From Terriglobia bacterium (GTDB taxonomy: Bacteria > Acidobacteriota > Terriglobia > Acidiferrales > UBA7541): a DNA stretch of 33,768 nt. The notes below the pieces were generated by a model, which saw only the letters and a list, made by a program, of their open reading frames with translations, did not search any database and was not told the origin of the DNA. Shown piece after piece: positions 7,743 through 14,484 of the stretch (the first letter of the stretch is position 1; each line of letters starts with the position of its first letter). The translations under genes and the position numbers were made by a program. Location: assembly GCA_020072765.1 (NCBI GenBank), contig JAIQGD010000020.1, positions 40,870-74,637 on the forward strand, given 5' to 3'.

Positions 7743-8738
7743 ATGCGAACAAAGTTTCTCATCCTGGGCGCAACCGTTTGTTTGGCGGCGGGCATCCTGG
7801 CCGGCTATTTCAGCCCGGCGGTGTCCGCTACAGGCCCCATTCCCGTTGATTGCAGCCGCGCCTGCCTGGAAGGCCTGGTGGACCAGTATCTGGCGGCGGT
7901 TGTGGCGCACGACCCGAAGCGGCTGCCTCTCGCCGCCGACGTCAAGTACACCGAGAACGACCAGGTGATGGATGTGGGCGATGGCTTCTGGGGCACGGCC
8001 ACCGCGGTCGGCGGCTACAAGCACTGCTTCGCGGACCCCGTCACCGCTCAGATCGGCTGCCTGGTTACCATGCATGAAGGCGACCACGGCTTGATCATGG
8101 GCATGCGCCTGCGGGTGCAGCTGGGCCGCATCACGGAGATCGAGACGACCTACTATCGGCAGGGTGGCGGGGGTCCCTCCAACATCGCCGGACTCGACAC
8201 GAGCCAGCCGGAGCCGCTGTGGTTCGATGCCGTGCCGCCGGCGCAGCGCGTTTCGCGCCAGCAGTTGATCGCGACCGCCAACATGTACTTCGCGGGGTTG
8301 GAGAACAACGACGGGAAAGGCGTCTACCCGTTCAGCGACGATTGCGACCGCATGGAAAATGGCATCCACACGACGAACAATCCGACCGTGTCACCGAACG
8401 CCCCGTTCAATGCCTTTGCGCTGGGTTGCAAGGCGCAGTTCGAGAGCGGCTACTACGCCATCGTCACGCGCGTTCACCACCGCCGGTTCCCGATCGTGGA
8501 TGAAGAGCGCGGGATTGTGTGGGCCTGCGTGATCTTCGATCAAAACGGCACGGTCCAGACCATCAAGCTGACCAACGGCAACACCGTCTCGATGAAGAAT
8601 TTCAACCGGCCCTCCAGCCTCGAAGTCACCGAAGCGTTCAAAATTGAAAACGGCAAAATCCGCCGCATCGAAATGGTGGGGTCCGGCTTGCCCTATCATC
8701 TGAATCCCGCCTGGGACGGTGGGGTCAGCGACCGGTAA
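7743..8738 (+). CDS. Exported protein with two NTF2-like repeats (paralog 2)
   Basis: A 331-residue exported paralog of the preceding gene. It has a signal peptide (residues 1-29, ending VSA), then CSRACLEG (C37, C41), VDQYLAAVVAHDPKRLPL and TEN. The second half-repeat has ATANMYFAGLENNDGKGVYPF and ENGIHTTNNP. Unlike paralog 1 it has extra cysteines in the first domain (KHCFADP, IGCLV), which may form a disulfide. The ATG at 7743 is supported by AGGAG at 7731-7735. It lies 30 bases after paralog 1 and 24 bases before the quinoprotein, so all three are probably one transcript. Function is unknown; any enzymatic activity would be a guess. Confidence 0.7.
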   Translation: MRTKFLILGATVCLAAGILAGYFSPAVSATGPIPVDCSRACLEGLVDQYLAAVVAHDPKRLPLAADVKYTENDQVMDVGDGFWGTATAVGGYKHCFADPVTAQIGCLVTMHEGDHGLIMGMRLRVQLGRITEIETTYYRQGGGGPSNIAGLDTSQPEPLWFDAVPPAQRVSRQQLIATANMYFAGLENNDGKGVYPFSDDCDRMENGIHTTNNPTVSPNAPFNAFALGCKAQFESGYYAIVTRVHHRRFPIVDEERGIVWACVIFDQNGTVQTIKLTNGNTVSMKNFNRPSSLEVTEAFKIENGKIRRIEMVGSGLPYHLNPAWDGGVSDR

Positions 8739-8762
8739 GCCGCAGTCGAGGGGACATCCGCC

Positions 8763-10664
8763 ATGATAAGAAACAATCTGCGCGCCGTGGCACTAACTTC
8801 CGCCGGACTTTTGGGCTGCTTGGTCGGCGCTGGTGCGATGTTGGCGCAAGCTCCCGCGCAAACACAAGCCCCGGCAAAGCCTCCGGCTCCCGCAACCGTC
8901 CCCGCTTCGGGAACCGAATCGGGCATCGCCGTATTCCAGCAGCGCTGCATGAGCTGTCACGGCAATCCGAATGTGGACCGCGCTCCTTCTCCTGCGGTGA
9001 TCCGGGAGATGTCCCCGGAGCGCATCTATGGGGCGCTGACCACCGGCCTGATGAAGGGTGAAGGCGACAGCCTCACGGAAGACCAGAAGCGCATGCTGGC
9101 CACGTTTTTGAGCGGGCGGCCGCTGGGCAGTTTGCACCAGGGCGCCGCCAAGGACATGCCGAACCGCTGCGAGACGAATCCCGCACTGGCGAATCCCGCC
9201 GCTGGACCCTCGTGGAACGGATGGGGCGCGGACATGGCCAATACGCGCTATCAGAGCGCCGCGGCCGCCGGCCTGACCGCCGAGCAGGTGCCGCACCTGA
9301 AACTCAAATGGGCGTTCGGCTATCCCACGGGATTGTCCGCGTTTGGGCCGGTGGCGGTCGTTTCCGGACGCGTGTTCGTGGGCACGGATATTGGTTACAT
9401 GTATTCGTTGAACGCGCAGACCGGGTGCGTCTACTGGTCGTATCAGACGAAGGGCTCAGTGCGCACCGCGGTCACCGTGAGTCGCGTCAAGGGGCATGGC
9501 CGAACCCAATACGCGGCCTATTTCGGCGATGCCCATGCCAATGTGTACGCCGTGGATGCGCAGGACGGCCGGCTATTGTGGGCCGCGAAAGTGGACGATC
9601 ACTTTGTCGCGCGCATCACCGGAGCGCCCAAGGTTTATAACGGCCGGGTGTACGTCCCGGTGTCATCCTCGGAGGAGTATTCGGGTTCGTCGATTGATTA
9701 TCCGTGCTGCACGTCGCGCGGAAGCGTTGTCGCGCTCGATGCCAACACGGGCGCGACGATCTGGAAGACCTACGTGGTGGACGAACCCAAGCCCACGCGG
9801 AAGAATTCCAAGGGCGTGCAGCTGTATGCGCCCGCCGGAGGCTCGGTGTGGGATTCCCCCACCATTGACGTCCGGCGCAATGCGATTTACTTCGGCACCG
9901 GAGATGCGGAAACCGAGCCGGCCCCGGAAACCACCGACGCCGTGATGGCGCTGGATTTGAAGACCGGCAAAGTTCTCTGGGTGTACCAGACGCAGGCGAA
10001 CGACGCGTTTTTGGGAGGATGCAACGGCGCGACGCGGACGGACAATTGCCCGTCGGTGAACGGTCCGGATCAGGACGTCGGCAATTCGCCCATCCTGCGG
10101 GCATTGCCCGGCGGTAAAAGCGTGGTCGTTGTGGGAACCAAGAATGGGAGAGTCTTCGCTCTGGATCCGGACCGCAAAGGCGCGCTCGTCTGGAAAGCCA
10201 GCGTGGCCCCGCCGCCGGAAGACCCGCAGAACCGGCTGGCGACGCTGCTGAACGGAATCGTCTGGGGCGGCGCGGCCGATGAGCGAAATCTGTACTACGG
10301 CTTGCAGGCCGGCGGCGTGGTGGCGCTCGACCTGGCAACCGGAGAGCGCCGGTGGTACGCAACCTTTGGCAAGCCGGCGGGCGCGCGCGTGTCGAACTCC
10401 GCCGCGGCTTCGGCCATACCCGGCGTTGTCTTCGCGGCCGGATCGGACGGAAAGCTGCACGCCGTGGCGGCCGCCGATGGCCGCATTCTGTGGGAATACG
10501 ACACGGCGCGGAACTTCGAGACGGTCAACAAGGTTCCGGCGAAGGGCGGCGCCATCAACTCGGTAGGTCCCAGCGTGGCGGGCGGGATGGTTTTCGTGGG
10601 CTCGGGCTACGCCGTCACGGGGACCAATTCGGGCAACGCGCTCCTGGCGTTCTCAGTCGAATAG
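8763..10664 (+). CDS. Cytochrome c-PQQ dehydrogenase, polyvinyl alcohol dehydrogenase-like
   Basis: A 633-residue exported quinohemoprotein. In order: signal peptide (about 1-29), a Pro/Ala-rich linker, a cytochrome c domain with CMSCH (62-66) and a nearby Met (EMSPERIY), then a PQQ beta-propeller from about residue 150 to the end. The propeller shows repeated blade motifs such as VYAVDAQDGRLLW, VVALDANTGATIW, VMALDLKTGKVLW and VVALDLATGERRW. Adjacent cysteines C315-C316 (YPCCTSRGS) are typical of polyvinyl alcohol dehydrogenase-like members. It should oxidise an alcohol in the periplasm and pass electrons through its heme. The substrate is unknown, and no pqq synthesis genes are in the window. 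A Shine-Dalgarno-like GAGGGG lies at 8748-8753. It is the last gene of a cassette inserted between thrS and infC. Confidence 0.85.
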   Translation: MIRNNLRAVALTSAGLLGCLVGAGAMLAQAPAQTQAPAKPPAPATVPASGTESGIAVFQQRCMSCHGNPNVDRAPSPAVIREMSPERIYGALTTGLMKGEGDSLTEDQKRMLATFLSGRPLGSLHQGAAKDMPNRCETNPALANPAAGPSWNGWGADMANTRYQSAAAAGLTAEQVPHLKLKWAFGYPTGLSAFGPVAVVSGRVFVGTDIGYMYSLNAQTGCVYWSYQTKGSVRTAVTVSRVKGHGRTQYAAYFGDAHANVYAVDAQDGRLLWAAKVDDHFVARITGAPKVYNGRVYVPVSSSEEYSGSSIDYPCCTSRGSVVALDANTGATIWKTYVVDEPKPTRKNSKGVQLYAPAGGSVWDSPTIDVRRNAIYFGTGDAETEPAPETTDAVMALDLKTGKVLWVYQTQANDAFLGGCNGATRTDNCPSVNGPDQDVGNSPILRALPGGKSVVVVGTKNGRVFALDPDRKGALVWKASVAPPPEDPQNRLATLLNGIVWGGAADERNLYYGLQAGGVVALDLATGERRWYATFGKPAGARVSNSAAASAIPGVVFAAGSDGKLHAVAAADGRILWEYDTARNFETVNKVPAKGGAINSVGPSVAGGMVFVGSGYAVTGTNSGNALLAFSVE

Positions 10665-10699
10665 GGACTAAACCCTTAGCCCGAACTGCTCACAAGAGC

Positions 10700-10737
10700 G
10701 CCGGTGGCAAGTCAACCGGGCCACCGGCGGGCGTTTC
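10700..10737 (+). terminator. Candidate terminator after the quinoprotein gene
   Basis: GCCGGTGGC (10700-10708) pairs perfectly with GCCACCGGC (10720-10728) around an 11-base loop, followed by GGGCGTTTC. The uridine run is short, so termination may be partial. It separates the cassette from the infC promoter. Confidence 0.5.
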
Positions 10738-10770
10738 AACAGCCCTGTTGCATCATCCCGGCCCGGGCCG

Positions 10771-10779
10771 TGCTATACT
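10771..10779 (+). promoter_or_regulatory. infC operon promoter, extended -10
   Basis: TGCTATACT at 10771-10779 is an extended -10 (TG-n-TATACT). The best -35, TTGCAT at 10748-10753, has a long 20-base spacer, which extended -10 promoters tolerate. Predicted +1 is near 10786, leaving a leader of about 88 bases before the infC start. Confidence 0.55.
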
Positions 10780-10861
10780 TTCTACCTCGTCTCCCCAGCC
10801 CCGGCTTCTTGCGGGTGGGAGGACGGCCCAGTGGGTGGCGCAGAGGGATGGCGCGGGCCCC

Positions 10862-10876
10862 GGAGGTGGGTTTATC
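10862..10876 (+). promoter_or_regulatory. Start-deciding Shine-Dalgarno with AUC start codon for infC
   Basis: GGAGGT (10862-10867) is a perfect Shine-Dalgarno. Six bases later comes ATC (10874-10876) in frame with IF-3. No ATG, GTG or TTG lies in frame between this site and the conserved RVNERIRAREV segment. Confidence 0.7.
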
Positions 10877-11452
10877 GCAGAGCGAGGCGGGAGCGGGAGC
10901 GCGTACCGGGTTAACGAGCGCATACGCGCACGGGAAGTCCGGGTGATTGATGACGCGGGGACTCAGCTAGGGGTCATGACCCTGTTCGACGCCATGAAGA
11001 TGGCGCGGGACGGGGGCCTCGATGTGGTGGAAATCTCGCCGACCGCCGTGCCACCGGTCTGCAAGCTGACCGACTACGGCAAGTTCCTGTACGAGCAGAA
11101 GAAGAAGGGCCACGAGGCCAAGAAGCATCAGAAGAGTTCGCACATCAAGGAAGTGAAGTTCCGGCCTTCCACCGCCGAGCACGATTATCAGGTGCGCAAG
11201 AACCAGATCATCCGGTTCCTCGGCGAGGGGCACAAAGTGAAGGCCATGATTTTCCATCGCGGGCGCGAAATGGCGCACCAGGACGTCGGCCGCGCGAAGA
11301 TGGAACGGCTGCTCAAGGAAGTGGGCGAGCATGCCCTGGTGGAGTTTGGGCCGCGGATGGAGGCGAATATCCTCCTGGCCCTGCTGGCACCGAAAAAAGG
11401 CGCGGTAGCGCCGGCACGTCCTGCCCAGCCCGCGGCGGGCACCGAGGCGTAA
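10874..11452 (+). CDS. infC: Translation initiation factor IF-3
   Basis: IF-3 binds the 30S subunit, blocks premature 50S joining and proofreads start codons. The 192-residue product has the IF-3 N-domain (RVNERIRAREVRVIDDAGTQ to VCKLTDYGKFLYEQ, about 12-80) with the signature PPVCKLTDYGKFLYE, a lysine-rich linker helix, and the C-domain (KEVKFRPSTAEHDYQ to the end). I place the start at an AUC codon. infC genes commonly use AUU or a similar rare codon, so that IF-3 represses its own translation by rejecting the codon. An Ala/Pro-rich tail follows LLALLAPKK. It begins the infC-rpmI-rplT block under its own promoter. Confidence 0.95.
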   Translation: MAERGGSGSAYRVNERIRAREVRVIDDAGTQLGVMTLFDAMKMARDGGLDVVEISPTAVPPVCKLTDYGKFLYEQKKKGHEAKKHQKSSHIKEVKFRPSTAEHDYQVRKNQIIRFLGEGHKVKAMIFHRGREMAHQDVGRAKMERLLKEVGEHALVEFGPRMEANILLALLAPKKGAVAPARPAQPAAGTEA

Positions 11453-11497
11453 AATTTTTGCGGCACGGCCGTTCGCGGCGCTGCCGGCGAGGGAATC

Positions 11498-11713
11498 GTG
11501 AAGAAGAACAAGAAGACCAAGCTGAAGACGCATCGCGGCGCCGCCAAGCGCTTCAAGATTACGTCCACCGGGAAAGTCATGCGGTGGCATTCCGGCAAGC
11601 GCCACCTGCTGGGCACCAAGTCGCCGCGCCGCCAGCGCAAGCTCGCGGGCAAGATCCAAGTGAATAAGGCCGATCTGCCGAACATTCGCCTGGCGCTTCC
11701 CTACGGCATCTAG
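11498..11713 (+). CDS. rpmI: 50S ribosomal protein L35
   Basis: A 71-residue basic ribosomal protein with the L35 core LKTHRGAAKRFKITSTGKV, then RWHSGKRHLLGTKSPRRQRKL, ending ALPYGI. Length is slightly above the usual 64-66 because of a lysine-rich start (KKNKKTK). The start codon is GTG at 11498, preceded by GAGGGA. It lies 45 bases after infC. Its last codons (11688-11696) pair perfectly with sequence just after the stop, which bears on regulation of rplT. Confidence 0.95.
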   Translation: MKKNKKTKLKTHRGAAKRFKITSTGKVMRWHSGKRHLLGTKSPRRQRKLAGKIQVNKADLPNIRLALPYGI

Positions 11714-11903
11714 TTTCTTTTTACCGCGCCAGGCAGAGCTTCACGGGTGCCTGCCGGCCGGTGGTCCTGGCGCTATGCGCCGGGGCGTAACAAGCAGTTC
11801 CACGAGACAAACCCGTCCTGCTGCCGGCGCTAACGTGCCGGGCGGCCAGGCCGCGCTTGTCTCGCGAGTTCCCAACTTGCATGTGAACGCGCCGTCGAGG
11901 CGC
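11688..11903 (+). promoter_or_regulatory. Structured rpmI-rplT spacer, candidate r-protein leader
   Basis: A chain of dyads lies ahead of rplT. GCCTGGCGC (11688-11696) pairs with GCGCCAGGC (11726-11734). The latter overlaps CAGGCA (11730-11735), which can instead pair with TGCCTG (11748-11753). Next come a hairpin 11766-11784 with a TAT loop, an 8-bp long-range stem 11803-11810/11857-11864 enclosing two small hairpins, and GCGCC/GGCGC (11889-11903) just before the rplT Shine-Dalgarno. The overlapping first two pairings cannot both form. L20 is known to control this operon in other bacteria; a role here is inferred. Confidence 0.5.
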
Positions 11904-11920
11904 ATGAGGAGACGAGAACC

Positions 11921-12310
11921 ATGGCTCGAGTCAAACGCGGCACCAAACGGCGCGCCCGGCGCAAAAAGCTGCTCAAACACGCCAAGGGCTTCTTCCTTAC
12001 CAAGAGCAAGCTCTACCGGTCGGCCAAGGAGGCGGTGAACCGCTCGTTGCGGTATAGTTACCGCGACCGCCGCACCCGCAAGCGCGATTTCCGCACCTTG
12101 TGGATTCAGCGCATCGGGGCCGCCGCGCGCAATAACGGCACCACCTACAGCCAGCTGATGCATGGCCTCAAATTGGGGGCCATCGAGATTGACCGGAAAA
12201 TGTTGGCGGAGATGGCCGTGCACGACGCCGAAGGCTTTACGGCGCTGGTGGCGTCGGCCAAGCAGCACATCGCCAGTGCGCCCGCGGCTTCGCCCAAGTC
12301 CGCGGCCTGA
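11921..12310 (+). CDS. rplT: 50S ribosomal protein L20
   Basis: A 129-residue L20, needed early in 50S assembly; in other bacteria it also binds its own operon mRNA. It begins [19 protein letters not shown] and contains the family segment [20 protein letters not shown], then [18 protein letters not shown] and [17 protein letters not shown]. The Ala-rich tail after HIASA is longer than usual. The ATG is preceded by GAGGAG (11906-11911). It is separated from rpmI by an unusually long 207-base structured spacer. Confidence 0.97.
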   Translation: MARVKRGTKRRARRKKLLKHAKGFFLTKSKLYRSAKEAVNRSLRYSYRDRRTRKRDFRTLWIQRIGAAARNNGTTYSQLMHGLKLGAIEIDRKMLAEMAVHDAEGFTALVASAKQHIASAPAASPKSAA

Positions 12311-12351
12311 AGCGCCTGGAATCCCGCGTAAGATGGGCACCGGTGTTCGTG

Positions 12352-12407
12352 GCGCAGGCACTCTTGCCTGCGCATTCCAGTGGCACAGCCAAGAGTGGCT
12401 GTGCCAC
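12352..12407. repeat. Pair of REP-like palindromes upstream of pheS
   Basis: Two perfect hairpins side by side. GCGCAGGCA (12352-12360), loop CTCT, TGCCTGCGC (12365-12373); then an 11-bp stem GTGGCACAGCC (12380-12390), loop AAGAGT, GGCTGTGCCAC (12397-12407). Neither is followed by a T-run. The layout resembles bacterial REP/BIME clusters, and I recall similar palindromes in Acidobacteriota genomes without being able to check. Confidence 0.6.
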
Positions 12408-12451
12408 GCAAAGCAGGGGCGCGGCAGGGCGTGCCTCCACGGCTAAAAACT

Positions 12452-13555
12452 GTGCCTGACAAGTGGATCGTCGAACAAACGCTGGCAGATCTCGGTGATA
12501 CGACGCCCGAACGAGTGGAGGCGCGCTTCGCGGAGGTGCGGCAAAGATTCGACGAACAGTCCGCGATTCATTCCGCGGACCCGGAGACGTGGCGGACGTT
12601 TGTGGTCGCGTGGACCGGGCGCAAATCGGGCGTGCTCTCGCTGATCACCGATCACTGGCTCAAGCCCGCTTCCCCCGAACTCAAGCGCGCGGTGGGCCAG
12701 GAGCTGAACAAGCTCAAGGCGCACATCGAAGCGGTGCTGGAACAGAAGCGGATCGAGATCGAAGCCGCCGCTGAACGCGCCGCGCAGGCCCGCGAACGCA
12801 TCGACCTCTCGCTCCCCGGCATCGAGCGCGCCACCGGCACGCGCCACCTGATCCGCCAGACGTTCGAGGAACTCGAGCGCATCTTCCTGGCCATCGGCTT
12901 CAGCGTGGTCCAGGGTCCCGAAATCGAATCGCCCTACTACAACTTCGAAGCCCTCAATATCCCCGAGCACCATCCCGCGCGCGACAACATGGACACCTTC
13001 TACATCGAAGGAACTCGCGGCGGGCGCCTGCTGCGCACGCACACCTCGCCCATGCAGATTCGCACCATGGAGAAGCAGCCGCCGCCGGTGCGCATCATCG
13101 TCCCCGGAAAAGTCTATCGCCGCGACAATCCCGACGCGACCCACGGCTACATGTTCCACCAGATCGAGGGGCTGGCCGTCGATACGGACATCACGTTCTG
13201 CGATTTCAAGGGCACGGTCGAATATTTCGTGCGCGAATTTCTGGGGCCCAAGGCCAAGACGCGCCTGCGGCCCAGTTATTTCCCGTTCACCGAACCTTCC
13301 GCGGAAGTTGACGCGACCTGCCATGTCTGCGGCGGATCGGGCTGCCGCGTGTGTAAGTTTTCCGGCTGGATCGAACTGTTTGGCGCGGGCATGGTGGATC
13401 CGGCGGTCTACGGGTTCGTGAAATACGACGCGAAAAAACTCTCGGGGTTCGCCTTCGGCATGGGCGTGGACCGCCTGGCGATGATGAAATACGGCGTCAG
13501 CGAACTCCCGCTGCTCTATCAGAACGACGTGCGCTTTTTGCGACAGTTTCCATGA
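12452..13555 (+). CDS. pheS: Phenylalanine-tRNA ligase alpha subunit
   Basis: Catalytic alpha subunit of the heterotetrameric enzyme that charges tRNA-Phe. An N-terminal coiled-coil (about 15-115) precedes the class II core: GPEIESPYYNFEALNIPEHHPARD, THTSPMQIRTM, VYRRDNPDATH and the motif 3 GFAFGMGVDRLAM. A four-Cys insertion (TCHVCGGSGCRVCK) resembles a zinc knuckle seen in many bacterial PheS. The start is uncertain. I use GTG at 12452, which gives a normal 367 residues; GTG codons at 12380 and 12431 are alternatives, but the first lies within a palindrome. No good Shine-Dalgarno supports any of them. pheT does not follow directly; a repeat and a methyltransferase intervene. Confidence 0.93.
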   Translation: MPDKWIVEQTLADLGDTTPERVEARFAEVRQRFDEQSAIHSADPETWRTFVVAWTGRKSGVLSLITDHWLKPASPELKRAVGQELNKLKAHIEAVLEQKRIEIEAAAERAAQARERIDLSLPGIERATGTRHLIRQTFEELERIFLAIGFSVVQGPEIESPYYNFEALNIPEHHPARDNMDTFYIEGTRGGRLLRTHTSPMQIRTMEKQPPPVRIIVPGKVYRRDNPDATHGYMFHQIEGLAVDTDITFCDFKGTVEYFVREFLGPKAKTRLRPSYFPFTEPSAEVDATCHVCGGSGCRVCKFSGWIELFGAGMVDPAVYGFVKYDAKKLSGFAFGMGVDRLAMMKYGVSELPLLYQNDVRFLRQFP

Positions 13556-13574
13556 CGATGCGATAGGCATCGTC
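13554..13574. repeat. Perfect hairpin at the pheS stop
   Basis: GACGATGC (13554-13561), loop GATAG, GCATCGTC (13567-13574). It overlaps the pheS stop codon and abuts the composite element that follows. No T-run follows, so it is more likely repeat-derived than a terminator. Confidence 0.6.
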
Positions 13575-13667
13575 ATTCTGAGGGAGCGGCGCGACCGAAG
13601 GATCGATCCCTCTTCGGCGCACAAAGAGAGATTCCGAGGGCCGCAATTGTCGCGGCCCTCGGAATGA
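13573..13667. repeat. MITE-like palindromic element between pheS and methyltransferase
   Basis: A 95-base element bounded by 10-base terminal inverted repeats, TCATTCTGAG (13573-13582) and CTCGGAATGA (13658-13667), with one mismatch. Inside are CCGAAG/CTTCGG (13595-13600/13612-13617) and a perfect 14-bp stem, 13631-13644 with 13652-13665, around loop AATTGTC. It encodes nothing. Confidence 0.6.
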
Positions 13668-13680
13668 TGGATCAATACTT

Positions 13681-14484
13681 ATGACGGCAACGGGGACAGA
13701 CCCGATACAGCGCTTCTCGAATCGCGCCGAGGATTACGCGCGCTACCGGCCGGGATACCCGCGCGCCATTGTGGACGTGCTGCGCGCCGAATGCGGCCTC
13801 GCGCCGGAATCCGTGGTCGCCGATGTCGGCTCGGGGACGGGCCTGCTGGCGCAGGTGTTTCTGGAAAACGGCAACGTGGTCTACGGCGTCGAGCCGAACG
13901 CCGCCATGCGGCAGGCGGGCGAGCAAATGCTGAAGAATTACGCGCGTTTCCGCAGCGTGGCGGGCTCGGCCGAGGCTATGACGCTGGCGGATGCCAGCGT
14001 GGACTTTGTCGTCGCGGGGCAGGCGTTTCACTGGTTCGAGCCCAAGGCCGCCCGCGCGGAATTCGCGCGTGTGCTCCGGCCGCAGGGATGGGTCGCGATC
14101 GTGTGGAACGAGCGCAAAAAGGATGCGACGCTGTTCCACCGCGACTACGAAAAATTGCTGCAAACCTACGGAACCGATTACCAGCAGGTGGCGGCCAGCT
14201 ATCCGGAGCGGCGGCGCATGGAAGAGTTTTTCGGGCCCGGCGCGTTCCAGCACGAAACGTTCGCCACGGAGCAGAAGTTCGATTTCCAGGGGCTGCGCGG
14301 GCGGTTGCTGAGCGCGTCGTATTCGCCCGCCCAGGGCCATCCGAATCACGAGCCGATGATGGCCGGCCTGAAAAAGCTGTTCGACGAGCACGCCGAAGGC
14401 GGCCGCGTGCGATTCGAGTATGAGACGCACATCTACTATGGCCACGTGAAGCAGGAGGGCCGCAAGGACTCGCGTCTGCCATGA
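13681..14484 (+). CDS. Class I SAM-dependent methyltransferase
   Basis: A 267-residue methyltransferase of the Methyltransf_11 type. Motif I is VADVGSGTG (46-54), followed by an acidic residue after the second strand (YGVEPNAAM), then GSAEAMTLADASVDFV and FHWFEPKAARAEFARVLRPQGWVAIVWNE, all characteristic of this family. The N-terminus RFSNRAEDYARYRPGYP is common in the group. Substrate is unknown; a small molecule is as likely as RNA or protein. Its stop overlaps the pheT start as ATGA, so pheT translation is probably coupled to it. There is no obvious Shine-Dalgarno before its ATG, which lies 13 bases after the MITE-like element. It looks like an insertion into a normally contiguous pheST pair. 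Confidence 0.85.
   Translation: MTATGTDPIQRFSNRAEDYARYRPGYPRAIVDVLRAECGLAPESVVADVGSGTGLLAQVFLENGNVVYGVEPNAAMRQAGEQMLKNYARFRSVAGSAEAMTLADASVDFVVAGQAFHWFEPKAARAEFARVLRPQGWVAIVWNERKKDATLFHRDYEKLLQTYGTDYQQVAASYPERRRMEEFFGPGAFQHETFATEQKFDFQGLRGRLLSASYSPAQGHPNHEPMMAGLKKLFDEHAEGGRVRFEYETHIYYGHVKQEGRKDSRLP

Noticed and set aside
13554-13574. Hairpin at the pheS stop as a terminator
   Set aside because: No T-run follows, and it abuts a larger palindromic repeat, so a repeat origin is more likely.
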